NCBI GenBank assembly: GCA_017449525.1
Contig: JAFTFL010000016.1
Span: forward strand, 62,001 to 126,000
Source of the DNA: Bacteroidales bacterium
GTDB lineage: Bacteria > Bacteroidota > Bacteroidia > Bacteroidales > P3
Reading direction: 5' to 3'
Length of the DNA stretch: 64,000 nt
The position numbers and the translations under genes are program-made. The notes beneath the pieces are model-generated. The model was given only the letters and a program-made list of their open reading frames with translations, was not told the origin of the DNA and ran no database searches. The number at the start of each line of letters is the position of its first letter. The first letter of the stretch is position 1. Shown in pieces: positions 1-9,095 of this stretch.

Positions 1-358
1 GCAAAGGTACGAAATAAAACGCAATGCCCCGCTCCCACTCCACCACTCGTAGTGCGACAGAAAGTCCTTTCCCCGAGCAAAAACAGCATCATTAGTATGA
101 CTTTTTGACTGATTACCACGTACTACCTTTTTGCAATCCCCACAAGGAGGCAATGCCCATTCTGCAACTACACTCATTCACATTCTGCGCATTATATTCA
201 CCCATTCCGCACAAAACGATAGCGCAACTTCCGCTGACAAAAAGACAGCAGAAAACGATTGGGTTTCAATTTTGCAGGGAAGAACAGTGTCGGTTGCAGC
301 TCAACAATGGCCAAGCGAGTCGGGCAAAGACCCTTAAAACGAACAAAACTATCAAACC
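1..358. other. Intergenic region upstream of clpB
   Basis: No convincing gene is seen in these 358 bases. At 2-9 the minus strand reads TACCTTTG, a match to the Bacteroidetes -7 box TAnnTTTG, so it probably drives a leftward gene outside the window. On the plus strand, a weaker TTTTG-containing element around 267-274 could belong to the clpB promoter, but no clear -33 box was found. Short open frames here start with TTG and resemble nothing known. Confidence 0.5.
2..9 (-). promoter_or_regulatory. Putative Bacteroidetes -7 promoter box (leftward)
   Basis: Reading the minus strand gives TACCTTTG followed by C, which fits the TAnnTTTG -7 consensus of the Bacteroidetes primary sigma factor. The gene it would serve is off the left edge. 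No TTTG -33 element was found at the usual 19-21 bp spacing, so confidence is moderate. Confidence 0.4.
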
Positions 359-2962
359 ATGAACTTGAATAATTTCACAATCAAATCACAACAAGCCATT
401 CAGAAAGCCCAGGAGATAGCACTCGGGCGCGAACAGCAAAGCATTGAATGCACCCATCTGCTAAAAGGCATTCTGAGTGAGGACGACAACGTTACGCCAT
501 ATCTTCTGAAAAAGATGGAGGTCAACGTAACCCGTCTCAACCAAGCCCTTGATGCCGCCATCGGCTCGCTGCCACGCGTCAGCGGCGGCAACCAATACCT
601 CAGTTCTGATGCCAACCAGGCTCTCATCAAAGCATCGCAAATAGCCACCGAGATGGGCGACGAGTTCGTAAGCATTGAGCATCTGCTGCTCGGCATAATG
701 GACGGGCGCAACTCGGCGGCCAACATGCTGAAAGATGCTGGTGCGTCGGAGAAGGCTCTCAAAGCAGCCATCGCCGACCTGCGCAAAGGCAGCAAGGTGG
801 GCAGCCAAACGGCCGAGGAGAGCTACAACGCACTGTCGAAGTACGCCAAGAACTTGAACCAACTGGCTCAGTCGGGCAAGTTAGACCCCGTTATCGGACG
901 CGACGAGGAAATACGCCGTGTGCTACAAATCCTAAGCCGCCGCACCAAGAATAACCCCATCCTAATAGGCGAACCCGGAGTGGGCAAGACCGCCATTGCC
1001 GAAGGACTTGCCCATCGCATCGTGAGTGGCGATGTGCCAGAGAACTTGAAGAGCAAGACCATCTACTCTCTCGACATGGGTGCCCTCGTGGCTGGTGCAA
1101 AATACAAGGGAGAATTCGAAGAGCGTCTGAAGAGCGTCATTAGGGAAATCAACGAGTCGGACGGCGAAATCATCCTCTTTATCGATGAAATTCACACCCT
1201 GGTGGGTGCAGGTGGAGGCGAAGGAGCCATGGACGCAGCCAACATCCTCAAGCCCGCACTGGCAAGAGGCGAACTGCGTGCTATCGGAGCCACTACCACC
1301 GCCGAGTACCAAAAGTACTTTGAAAAAGACAAAGCACTGGAGCGCCGCTTCCAAAGCGTACTCATCGACGAGCCGAGCGTGCCCGACACCATATCGATAC
1401 TCCGTGGGCTGAAAGAGCGCTACGAGGTGCACCACAAGGTTCGTATCAAAGACGAGGCCATCATAGCCGCAGCGGAACTCAGCAACCGGTACATCAGCAA
1501 CCGCTTCCTTCCCGATAAGGCCATAGACCTCATTGACGAGGCTGCCGCCAAACTGCGCATGGAGATCGACTCCGTACCCGAAGAACTGGACGAAATAGAG
1601 CGCAGGATGCGACAACTGGAAATCGAGCGCGAAGCCATCAAACGCGAGAACGACGAAGATAAGTTGCACCAGATTGGCAAGGAACTTGGCGAACTGACCG
1701 AGCAGCGCAACCAAATGAAAACACGCTGGCAGAACGAGAAGACCATTGTCGAATCCATACAGGCCGAGGTAAAGAACATAGAGAGCTACAAGTTCCAAGC
1801 CGAACAGGCCGAACGCCAGGGCGACTATGGAAAGGTGGCCGAGCTGCGCTATGGTCGTATCAAAGAAGCAGAGGCCAAGGTGGCAGACCTCAAGCTCCAA
1901 TTGAAGCAGATGCAAGCGGATCAGGCCATGATTAATGAAGAAGTGGACAGCGAGCAGATAGCGGAAGTGGTGAGCAAGTGGACAGGAATACCCGTTACGA
2001 AGATGATGCAAAGCGAAAAAGAGAAGCTCTTGCACCTCGAAGCCGAACTGCATAAGCGCGTTGTTGGACAGGATGAGGCCATCACCACTATAGCTAATGC
2101 CATTCGACGCAACAGAACAGGCCTCAGCGACGGTAAGCGACCCATAGGTAGCTTCATCTTCCTCGGCACAACTGGCGTTGGGAAAACCGAACTGGCCAAA
2201 GCACTGGCCGAGGTGCTGTTCGACGACGAGAACATGATGGTTCGTATCGACATGAGCGAATATCAAGAGCGACACAGCGTGAGTAGACTAATAGGAGCGC
2301 CTCCAGGATACGTGGGCTACGACGAGAGTGGCCAACTGACCGAAGCTGTACGTCGTAAGCCCTATAGCATAGTGTTGTTCGACGAGATAGAGAAAGCCCA
2401 CCCCGACGTATTCAACATCCTGCTCCAAGTATTGGAGGACGGACGACTGACGGACAACAAAGGTCGTGTGGCAGACTTCAAGAACACCATCATCATCATG
2501 ACGTCGAACATGGGCAGCAACATCATTCAAGAACGGCTGGCCGACATAGACAGTGTGAATTCGACGTTCATCCTCGAGGAAACTCGCCAAGAAGTCCTGA
2601 ACCTGCTCAAGAAAAGCATTAGGCCTGAATTCCTGAACCGCATCGACGAGATAATCATGTTCCGTCCACTCACCAAGCAGCAAATCAAGGAGGTCATCCG
2701 CATTCAGCTCGGCCTGGTGTCGAAAATGCTTGAGCAAAACGAGATATTGATAAGCACTACCGACGAGGCAGTGAACCGCTTGGCCGAATTGGGCTATGAC
2801 CCTGCCATGGGTGCCCGACCAGTAAAAAGGGTGATACAGCGCGAGATACTCAACGAACTATCACGACAGATACTCGAAGAGCGTATACATACGTCCGATA
2901 CAATCATCATTGACGTGATAGACGGCCAGTTCGTGTTCTACAACCCACAGCACAAGGTCTAA
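359..2962 (+). CDS. clpB: ATP-dependent chaperone ClpB
   Basis: This is the Hsp100 disaggregase that works with DnaK/DnaJ to rescue aggregated protein in the cytosol. The 867-aa product has the usual ClpB length and order: a Clp N-terminal repeat domain (about 1-145), a first AAA+ module with Walker A GEPGVGKT near residue 204 and Walker B ILFIDEIH, a long coiled-coil middle domain (about 400-530), and a second AAA+ module with Walker A GTTGVGKT near 602 and [10 protein letters not shown]. The coiled-coil domain separates ClpB from ClpA and ClpC. The ATG at 359 gives the standard N-terminus. It is monocistronic, with two hairpins immediately downstream. Heat regulation would be expected from family knowledge, but no heat-shock operator was seen. 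Confidence 0.98.
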   Translation: MNLNNFTIKSQQAIQKAQEIALGREQQSIECTHLLKGILSEDDNVTPYLLKKMEVNVTRLNQALDAAIGSLPRVSGGNQYLSSDANQALIKASQIATEMGDEFVSIEHLLLGIMDGRNSAANMLKDAGASEKALKAAIADLRKGSKVGSQTAEESYNALSKYAKNLNQLAQSGKLDPVIGRDEEIRRVLQILSRRTKNNPILIGEPGVGKTAIAEGLAHRIVSGDVPENLKSKTIYSLDMGALVAGAKYKGEFEERLKSVIREINESDGEIILFIDEIHTLVGAGGGEGAMDAANILKPALARGELRAIGATTTAEYQKYFEKDKALERRFQSVLIDEPSVPDTISILRGLKERYEVHHKVRIKDEAIIAAAELSNRYISNRFLPDKAIDLIDEAAAKLRMEIDSVPEELDEIERRMRQLEIEREAIKRENDEDKLHQIGKELGELTEQRNQMKTRWQNEKTIVESIQAEVKNIESYKFQAEQAERQGDYGKVAELRYGRIKEAEAKVADLKLQLKQMQADQAMINEEVDSEQIAEVVSKWTGIPVTKMMQSEKEKLLHLEAELHKRVVGQDEAITTIANAIRRNRTGLSDGKRPIGSFIFLGTTGVGKTELAKALAEVLFDDENMMVRIDMSEYQERHSVSRLIGAPPGYVGYDESGQLTEAVRRKPYSIVLFDEIEKAHPDVFNILLQVLEDGRLTDNKGRVADFKNTIIIMTSNMGSNIIQERLADIDSVNSTFILEETRQEVLNLLKKSIRPEFLNRIDEIIMFRPLTKQQIKEVIRIQLGLVSKMLEQNEILISTTDEAVNRLAELGYDPAMGARPVKRVIQREILNELSRQILEERIHTSDTIIIDVIDGQFVFYNPQHKV

Positions 2963-2968
2963 CCTCAG

Positions 2969-3036
2969 GCGCAACAGGGTTGCGCTTTACCCCAAAGGCA
3001 ATCCGATGCTGCAGCCCAGCGGCATCGGATTGTCTT
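2969..3036 (+). terminator. Double hairpin terminator after clpB
   Basis: Two inverted repeats lie just after the clpB stop. The first is a 7-bp stem GCGCAAC/GTTGCGC (2969-2975 and 2979-2985, 3-nt loop) followed by TTT. The second is an 11-bp perfect stem CAATCCGATGC/GCATCGGATTG (2999-3009 and 3022-3032) followed by TCTTGTTT. Together they form a plausible intrinsic terminator isolating clpB from the next gene. Confidence 0.75.
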
Positions 3037-3119
3037 GTTTCCACCACCACGGCGCATTCACAGGCATCCCCTGTACAGCATCTACAACGACATCTGAACC
3101 CTAATCGAGAAAAAAAGCC

Positions 3120-3127
3120 TACCTTTG
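3120..3127 (+). promoter_or_regulatory. Putative -7 box for the LEA14-like lipoprotein gene
   Basis: TACCTTTG, followed by CA, matches the Bacteroidetes TAnnTTTG element 61 bp upstream of the start at 3188 and downstream of the clpB terminator, so an independent transcript is likely. No strong -33 TTTG was found at the normal spacing. Confidence 0.55.
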
Positions 3128-3187
3128 CACTCGCAAACGAAGCTTTCAATCAACACAGACGAAATCTAATATCAAAGAAGTAATAGC

Positions 3188-3796
3188 ATGAAAAGAAGAA
3201 CTCTACCCCTACTCCTTGCTGTGAGCATGGCAGCATTCAGCATGACTGGTTGCAGCGTATTGCAGAATGTCGGCAGTCAAATACAAAGCGTCAGCAACCT
3301 GCGCAATTGCGAATACAAGATGAAAGACGTCAGCCAAGTAAGCGTAGCGGGTGTGGATGTAAAGAGCATCACAGGGGGCAACATCAAAGCCACCGACGTG
3401 TTGAAACTGGCAGCCGCACTGACCAGTAAGAAGGTACCCCTCTCGATGAACGTCAACGTCAATGTAACCAACCCCACCACCAGCCCAGCTTCACTCACAG
3501 CCATGGACTGGATATTGGAAATAGACGGCACGCAGTTTGCCTCAGGCACAAGTACACAAGCCTACAACATCCCCGCAAGTGGCACGACTACAATACCACT
3601 TCCAGTCAATACTGATGTGTATAGCATGTTCTCCCAAAGCGGAATTGATGCGCTGAAGAACTTCGTAGGCAGTTTTGCAGGGGACGGTACGTCGTCAAAG
3701 ATTGGAATTAAAATCAAACCGTCCATCTCTGTTGGGGGCGTAAATATACCATCGCCAACCTATATCAACCTCGAGAAGACCACTGGTGCAAAATAG
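3188..3796 (+). CDS. LEA14-like (water stress/hypersensitive response domain) lipoprotein
   Basis: A 202-aa predicted lipoprotein whose signal peptide ends in MTGC (Cys22 is the likely lipidated residue). The body reads as a single beta-sandwich with the LEA14/WHy-type pattern: 'VNVNVTNPTTSPASL', then an 'LEIDGTQFASG' segment and a closing run of alternating hydrophobic strands. Such domains are linked to desiccation or stress in other organisms, but the substrate or partner is unknown and no catalytic residues are visible. It is probably anchored in the periplasm or outer membrane. It stands alone, with its own promoter-like box and a strong terminator after it. Confidence 0.75.
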   Translation: MKRRTLPLLLAVSMAAFSMTGCSVLQNVGSQIQSVSNLRNCEYKMKDVSQVSVAGVDVKSITGGNIKATDVLKLAAALTSKKVPLSMNVNVNVTNPTTSPASLTAMDWILEIDGTQFASGTSTQAYNIPASGTTTIPLPVNTDVYSMFSQSGIDALKNFVGSFAGDGTSSKIGIKIKPSISVGGVNIPSPTYINLEKTTGAK

Positions 3797-3888
3797 CATC
3801 ACCACCTATAGTTGTTGCCTTCAAATCCTCACAGGGAACGGCATTATAAAACCAAGAGCGCAACAGGTCAACAGGTCATTCTACTACA

Positions 3889-3927
3889 ACACAAAGTGCT
3901 GCCTGTGTTGGCAGCACTTTGTGTTTA
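3889..3927 (+). terminator. Strong 15-bp stem terminator
   Basis: A perfect 15-bp inverted repeat (3889-3903 and 3910-3924) surrounds a 6-nt loop, and the right arm ends in TTTGTGTTT. It ends the lipoprotein transcript. The stem is long enough to be read in either orientation. Confidence 0.8.
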
Positions 3928-4126
3928 GAGCCCAACCAGGCACAGTGCTGTACAGCCCGTTCGCAATAAAAGCAAATGGTTATCGTTTACTCATCGCTAT
4001 ATAATATATGTATACATCACTGGCATCACTACACAACCTGCACCCAAAGACAGTTATCGCCACATAACAGAAATAACAACACTACAGGAAACTCGCCCAT
4101 CACGCACTACAACCAACTATTCAACA
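3925..4126. other. Intergenic region upstream of the SMR exporter gene
   Basis: Together with the terminator this makes a 330-bp gap. It is AT-rich around 3995-4015 (a tatataatatat-like run), which may contain the promoter of the SMR gene, but no TAnnTTTG box was found. A guanidine riboswitch would be interesting ahead of a Gdx-type gene, but I could not recognise its conserved elements here. Confidence 0.35.
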
Positions 4127-4453
4127 ATGCAATACCTTTATCTCTTCATAGCAGCACTCTTTGAGGTGGGGTGGCCATTAGGGTTCAAACTTGCAGACCT
4201 CCATGCCGAAAGGTTCTGGACTTTTATTGGGCTGGGAGCACTAAGCATGGCTCTTAGCGGCATATTCTTATACCTTGCCCAGCGCACTATGCCCATCAGC
4301 ACCGCATACATTATATGGACGGGGATAGGTGCTATCGGCACATTCTTGATAGGCATCTTCTGCTTTGGCGATTCGGCATCGGTACTTAGGATGCTGTTTG
4401 CCTTGCTCATCCTCGTGGGCATTATTGGAATAGAGCTCACCGGGAAAAATTGA
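4127..4453 (+). CDS. SMR-family exporter, Gdx/SugE-type
   Basis: A 108-aa, four-helix small multidrug resistance protein of the inner membrane, which works as an antiparallel dimer driven by proton exchange. The essential membrane glutamate is in the first helix (ALFEVGWPLGFK). The third-helix segment 'STAYIIWTGIGAIGTFLIGI' and the end 'GIIGIEL' resemble SugE/Gdx guanidinium exporters more than EmrE/QacE. Length and layout are normal for the family. Guanidinium or quaternary ammonium export is inferred from the family. The next gene starts 38 bp later and may be co-transcribed. Confidence 0.85.
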   Translation: MQYLYLFIAALFEVGWPLGFKLADLHAERFWTFIGLGALSMALSGIFLYLAQRTMPISTAYIIWTGIGAIGTFLIGIFCFGDSASVLRMLFALLILVGIIGIELTGKN

Positions 4454-4491
4454 CATACACCTCTGCACCCACAATCACACCCCTCAACTCC

Positions 4492-5235
4492 ATGAATAAA
4501 ATCCACCTGCGCCCTAAAAATACCAGCACTAAAACACTGCTGTGCATGCTATTCATATATGGTCTATGCCTCATCACACCAGAAGCCGTGGCGCAGCATG
4601 GCCGACGCTCCTCATCTACCATTCACGCTTATCCCTTCATCGGTGCTACCGTCTCGCAAGTAGATGGAGACCAGTTGAAAGGGTTCAAGAAAATTGGTTT
4701 CACTGGCGGTGTAGGTGCCATCACGCAGTTAGGCTCAGAACGGTGGTTAATGAGCTTGGAAGCAGGCTATGCTCAACGGGGAATGCATGAGAATTCATCA
4801 AGAGAATGGTACAAGGTCGACTTGACACTGGATTATGTTGACCTACCCCTAATGGTGCACTTCAAGGACACCAAGGGAGGTATGACTATAGGTGCAGGAC
4901 TCTGCTACTCCCGTTTAGTGCGTCAGCCCCACGGACGCATGGCCTTTAATCCTAATACCTTTGCTCCAGACACTTCAGACATGACATTCCTTCGCAACGA
5001 CCTGTCCGTCGTAGGCGACATCCGTTTCAGTGCTTGGCGTAACTTAAAATTGAACATTCGAGTGCAGTACTCCCTCATTCCCATAAAGAGAGACTGGAAG
5101 TTCACCTACTTTCAGCATCCAACCACCCCAGTGGAGTACATATACAACTGCCGCAATTTTAGTATAACAACCCGTTTGTTTTGGGAGTTTGGCGAAGTAC
5201 ATGACACCCGTCAACACTCACGGAGCAGACGATAA
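4492..5235 (+). CDS. Outer-membrane beta-barrel protein (PorT/OmpW-like)
   Basis: The 247-aa product (from the ATG at 4492; an upstream TTG at 4450 would add 14 implausible residues) has an N-terminal signal segment ending near TPEAVAQ and then alternating amphipathic strands. Features such as 'YPFIGATVSQVDGDQL', 'SLEAGYAQRG' and the aromatic last strand 'RLFWEFGEV' fit the Bacteroidetes outer-membrane barrel class often annotated PorT-like. The function is unknown, and a porin or an assembly role cannot be distinguished. It precedes coaD by 42 bp and may share its transcript. Confidence 0.7.
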   Translation: MNKIHLRPKNTSTKTLLCMLFIYGLCLITPEAVAQHGRRSSSTIHAYPFIGATVSQVDGDQLKGFKKIGFTGGVGAITQLGSERWLMSLEAGYAQRGMHENSSREWYKVDLTLDYVDLPLMVHFKDTKGGMTIGAGLCYSRLVRQPHGRMAFNPNTFAPDTSDMTFLRNDLSVVGDIRFSAWRNLKLNIRVQYSLIPIKRDWKFTYFQHPTTPVEYIYNCRNFSITTRLFWEFGEVHDTRQHSRSRR

Positions 5236-5277
5236 GACCAGAGGGGAAAACGGTTGACATCACCAATACTCAGTAGC

Positions 5278-5745
5278 ATGAATCGCACCGCATTATATCC
5301 AGGCTCGTTCGATCCCATCACAACAGGACACGTACACATAGTAGAGAGAGCCTTGCCACTGTTTGACCACATCGTGGTGGCAATCGGAAGCAATACGCAG
5401 AAGAAGTGTCGCTTTCCGCTGGAACAACGGCTACGATGGATTGAAGCAGCATTCTCCCAGTACAAGAACGTGGAGGTGGCAACTTATGAAGGGTTGACCA
5501 CAGACTTCTGCCACGAGCACCACATAGACTATCTGCTACGGGGCGTACGAAGCACAACCGATTACGCTTATGAAGAACAACTTGGTGCCATCAATCGCCT
5601 GATAGCCCCAAATGTGGAGACCGTCATCTTGATGGCTGCACCCGAATATACAGCCATCAGCTCAACCATGGTGCGCGAGCTACTGGCCTTTGGACACGAT
5701 GTGCGCGCATACTTGCCACCTGCCATTCGTAATGAATTTGATTGA
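5278..5745 (+). CDS. coaD: Phosphopantetheine adenylyltransferase
   Basis: CoaD transfers AMP from ATP to 4'-phosphopantetheine, the penultimate step of coenzyme A synthesis in the cytosol. The 155-aa product shows the nucleotidyltransferase signature 'YPGSFDPITTGH' near the N-terminus and the C-terminal 'ISSTMVRE' (ISST-type) ATP-binding motif. Length is standard. The ATG at 5278 directly precedes this conserved start; the upstream TTG at 5254 is less likely. Its last 14 nt overlap the start of recG, suggesting translational coupling. Confidence 0.96.
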   Translation: MNRTALYPGSFDPITTGHVHIVERALPLFDHIVVAIGSNTQKKCRFPLEQRLRWIEAAFSQYKNVEVATYEGLTTDFCHEHHIDYLLRGVRSTTDYAYEEQLGAINRLIAPNVETVILMAAPEYTAISSTMVRELLAFGHDVRAYLPPAIRNEFD

Positions 5746-7825
5746 TACCCCTATTGAATACCTTAAAGGTGTGGGGCCAACTCGGGCCACCCTCCTACAG
5801 CGCGAACTGGGTATCTTCACATTTGGCGATTTGCTGCTCTGCTTCCCTAACCGCTACGTTGACCGTTCGCACATCAGCACCATTGCGACTATCGACACAA
5901 CCTGCTCGATGGTAGTGCTACGAGGCCAAATACACAACGTTCAAACCATAGGGAATGGTAGGAGCATGCACCTCTCCGCCCAACTAACCGACGGTACGGG
6001 AACACTGGAGCTGGTGTGGTTCAAGGGGCTGAAATGGGTAAAGGACTCTATCAAACCCTCTACGGAATATACCGTCATGGGGAAGCCAACACTCTTCAAT
6101 GGCCATGTCAATATAGCACATCCTGAACTGGAGCCAATCAACTACAACACGCTCCAACCTGACAACTTCATAGCTGTATACCCCTCGACTGAAAAGCTGA
6201 AAGCAGCCAACATAACGTCGAAAAGTATTGCCAAGTTGGTTCGACAACTATTTGTACAACTGGGCAACGACATTCCCGAAACAATACCACCAGCTGTGGT
6301 CACCCTCTACCATCTACCCACGCGCGCAGAAGCCCTCACGCTTATCCACAACCCGAGGGTGGCCACCGACATCACAAATGCCACTGCTCGTATGAAGTTC
6401 GAGGAGTTGTTCTTCATGCAACTGGATTATCTGTACGGTAAGAAACAAAGAGAACTACGCACAGGTGGTCGCATATTCGCAAAAGTAGGCGAAAAGTTCA
6501 ACACCTTTTACCACCAACACCTACCCTTTGAATTAACAGGTGCACAGAAAAGAGTGGTGAAAGAGATACGGAATGACATGAAAAGTGGTCACCAGATGAA
6601 CCGACTGCTGCAAGGCGATGTAGGTAGTGGCAAAACGCTGGTGGCACTGCTGTGCATGCTGTTGGCAATAGACAACGGTTGTCAAACATGCCTCATGGCA
6701 CCCACAGAAATATTGGCGAAGCAACACCATAGCACCATCTGTCGCATGCTGGGAGATATGGGGCTGAACATCGCCTTACTAACAGGTTCCACACGAACCA
6801 CCGACAAAAAGAAGATAAAAACAGCTCTACGAGAGGGAGAAATCGACATCCTCATTGGGACACATGCCCTGCTGGAGGACAACGTACAGTTTGCCGACTT
6901 AGGCCTGGTGGTGATTGATGAGCAGCACCGCTTTGGAGTGGAGCAACGCTCTAAACTATGGGTCAAAAACAGTTTGCCACCCCACGTGTTGGTCATGACA
7001 GCCACTCCCATACCACGTACGCTCGCCATGACTGTGTATGGCGACCTTGATTGTTCAGTCATCGACGAGTTACCCCCAGGAAGACGCCCTATAAAAACCA
7101 TCCACAGCACGGAGGCTGGTCGTTTGCGTGTCATATCATTCCTGCGCTCTGAAATAGCCAAAGGAAGACAGGTGTATGTGGTATATCCTTTGATAGACGA
7201 ATCTGAAACCCTCGACCTAAACAATCTTGACGAAGGCTATGACAGCATCACACGCGACTTTCCTATGCCACAGTACCAAACAGCCATTCTACATGGACGC
7301 ATGTCGGCCGAGGCAAAAGAATATGAGATGGAGCGTTTCAAGAGTGGGATAGCCAACATCATGGTCAGCACCACCGTGATTGAGGTCGGCGTGGATGTAC
7401 CCAATGCCACTGTAATGGTGATAGAGAATGCCGAGCGTTTCGGCCTTTCTCAACTACACCAATTACGTGGACGCGTTGGGCGTGGAGGCGAACAATCCTA
7501 CTGCATCTTGATGACTAAAGAGAAACTTTCGTCCACTGGCCGTGAACGAATAAACACGATGGTCAACTCCACCGACGGCTTTCGCATTGCAGAAGCCGAC
7601 CTCAAATTGCGCGGCCCTGGAGACCTTCAAGGCAAGCAACAGAGCGGCTTGCTGCAGTTAAAACTGGCCGACATCGTAAATGATGAGCCCATGGTGCGTG
7701 CCGCTCGAGACATCGTGCAGCAACTGTTAGATAGAGACCCTCAACTACAATCGCCCGAACTTGCTTTGATGAAACGTCATGTCGAGCAACATAAAACACA
7801 TGTTGACTGGGGAAAAATCAGTTAA
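5732..7825 (+). CDS. recG: ATP-dependent DNA helicase RecG
   Basis: RecG remodels stalled replication forks and Holliday junctions. The 697-aa product begins with the wedge/OB region ('DTPIEYLKGVGP' then an OB fold around 60-160), followed by an SF2 helicase core with Walker A 'GDVGSGKT', DEQH box 'VIDEQHRFG', 'MTATPIPRT' and the motif VI region 'QLHQLRGRVGRG'. Residue order and length match the family. The ATG at 5732 lies inside the coaD 3' end, in a different frame, and gives the canonical start; a longer frame from 5690 would need 14 unlikely residues. Confidence 0.97.
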   Translation: MNLIDTPIEYLKGVGPTRATLLQRELGIFTFGDLLLCFPNRYVDRSHISTIATIDTTCSMVVLRGQIHNVQTIGNGRSMHLSAQLTDGTGTLELVWFKGLKWVKDSIKPSTEYTVMGKPTLFNGHVNIAHPELEPINYNTLQPDNFIAVYPSTEKLKAANITSKSIAKLVRQLFVQLGNDIPETIPPAVVTLYHLPTRAEALTLIHNPRVATDITNATARMKFEELFFMQLDYLYGKKQRELRTGGRIFAKVGEKFNTFYHQHLPFELTGAQKRVVKEIRNDMKSGHQMNRLLQGDVGSGKTLVALLCMLLAIDNGCQTCLMAPTEILAKQHHSTICRMLGDMGLNIALLTGSTRTTDKKKIKTALREGEIDILIGTHALLEDNVQFADLGLVVIDEQHRFGVEQRSKLWVKNSLPPHVLVMTATPIPRTLAMTVYGDLDCSVIDELPPGRRPIKTIHSTEAGRLRVISFLRSEIAKGRQVYVVYPLIDESETLDLNNLDEGYDSITRDFPMPQYQTAILHGRMSAEAKEYEMERFKSGIANIMVSTTVIEVGVDVPNATVMVIENAERFGLSQLHQLRGRVGRGGEQSYCILMTKEKLSSTGRERINTMVNSTDGFRIAEADLKLRGPGDLQGKQQSGLLQLKLADIVNDEPMVRAARDIVQQLLDRDPQLQSPELALMKRHVEQHKTHVDWGKIS

Positions 7826-7847
7826 TCAAAGAACATCCTATACGCAT

Positions 7848-9014
7848 ATGAACCGGTACATATTCTTCACCATACTACTTCTCATTGCTACCGCCTGTGG
7901 TGCGCAAGCCGACCTTTCGGCCTGGAAACTGGTGGAACAAGGACGACAAGCCGAAAGTTTAAGCTTGACAATGCGTGCCGAAGAGCACTACAAACAAGCC
8001 GCAGCAGATTCATCCGAATGGCATATACCAACTCTCCAGTTAGGCTTGTTGTACGAAACAATGGGATACAACGACCGCGCCATACAAATGTTGAGACAAG
8101 CGCTGTCTCTTTGCGACACAAGCGCGACCATTTACGAGCACCTTGTGTATAATTATATTGAGTCCAACGATTATGACGGCCAAAAGAACGGCGGCATTGG
8201 TAGCATCGAAGACTTAGAGCACTTGGCAGAAAGGGCTCTCGAGCTCAACCCGCACAGCACTTCGGCCTGCGCCTCAATGGCTCTCATCTACAACCACAGG
8301 AAAAATTACACCAACGCCATGCACTGGGCCAATCGCGCCCTACAAGAACACGACAAATCTCCTCGCGTATACAATACGCTGGGCCTCATTTGCTACAATC
8401 AAGGCAAAGACAATAACGCCATATCCCATTTTCGTAAAGCCCTTGAGTTGGACGACAAGAACGTTGATACCTATCTAAATTTAGGTGCTATGTTTACGGC
8501 GCGGGGCAACCACGAGTCGGCCATCAACTATCTTAGAAAAGGGCTCCAGCAATCGCCCAAGTCGATAAAATTGCACTATCTGCTGGGAAAAGCTTACCTG
8601 CAGCGTGGCGATGTGCAACGGGCGACCCTCTGCTACGAGACCATTATCCAACAGTTGGACAGCCTATACACACCAGCCTACAACATGTTGGGAACGATAT
8701 ATAACAAGAAAGGCGACTACGATAAGGCTGTAGCTTATCACCAAAAGGCCTGCCGCATTGCACCATCAGATGCCGAGTCCTACAAATGCCTCGGCAAGAC
8801 CCACACGGATAGAGGCGACTACGTAAAGGCATTGCGAAGCTATCAGAAGGCCGTCCAAATCAATGACAAAGACCACGAAACCTACTGCTTAATGGCTCAC
8901 TTATACAATAAACAAAACAACAAAGCCCGAGAGACTGCCAGTTACAAGAAAGCAGCCAAGCTTGGCAACAAGGAGGCTCAACAGTGGATGGCTCGAAACG
9001 GTATGGCATGGTAG
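7848..9014 (+). CDS. Exported tetratricopeptide-repeat protein
   Basis: A 388-aa protein with an N-terminal hydrophobic signal ('FFTILLLIATACGAQA'), possibly a lipoprotein although the residues before the Cys are a weak lipobox. The rest is a stack of about nine TPR units, for example 'PRVYNTLGLICYNQGKDNNA', 'VDTYLNLGAMFTARGNHESA' and 'AESYKCLGKTHTDRGDYVKA'. TPR stacks mediate protein-protein contacts; no catalytic domain is present. It is probably periplasmic. It starts 22 bp after recG and may be its operon partner, which says little about its job. Confidence 0.8.
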   Translation: MNRYIFFTILLLIATACGAQADLSAWKLVEQGRQAESLSLTMRAEEHYKQAAADSSEWHIPTLQLGLLYETMGYNDRAIQMLRQALSLCDTSATIYEHLVYNYIESNDYDGQKNGGIGSIEDLEHLAERALELNPHSTSACASMALIYNHRKNYTNAMHWANRALQEHDKSPRVYNTLGLICYNQGKDNNAISHFRKALELDDKNVDTYLNLGAMFTARGNHESAINYLRKGLQQSPKSIKLHYLLGKAYLQRGDVQRATLCYETIIQQLDSLYTPAYNMLGTIYNKKGDYDKAVAYHQKACRIAPSDAESYKCLGKTHTDRGDYVKALRSYQKAVQINDKDHETYCLMAHLYNKQNNKARETASYKKAAKLGNKEAQQWMARNGMAW

Positions 9015-9095
9015 ACATTTTGCCACAATCCATCTTTTCATTCAGCAGACATCTCTCCATCACATTGAGGTCTCCACACCCTTACTCAGAAGAAC

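Noticed and set aside
962-2275. 437-aa minus-strand open frame opposite clpB
   Set aside because: It lies wholly within clpB in an antisense frame, has Val/Leu/His-rich shadow composition and no family motif.
3925-4126. Guanidine riboswitch upstream of the Gdx/SugE-type gene
   Set aside because: I could not find the conserved ACGR-type or stem elements; without a covariance search it cannot be supported.
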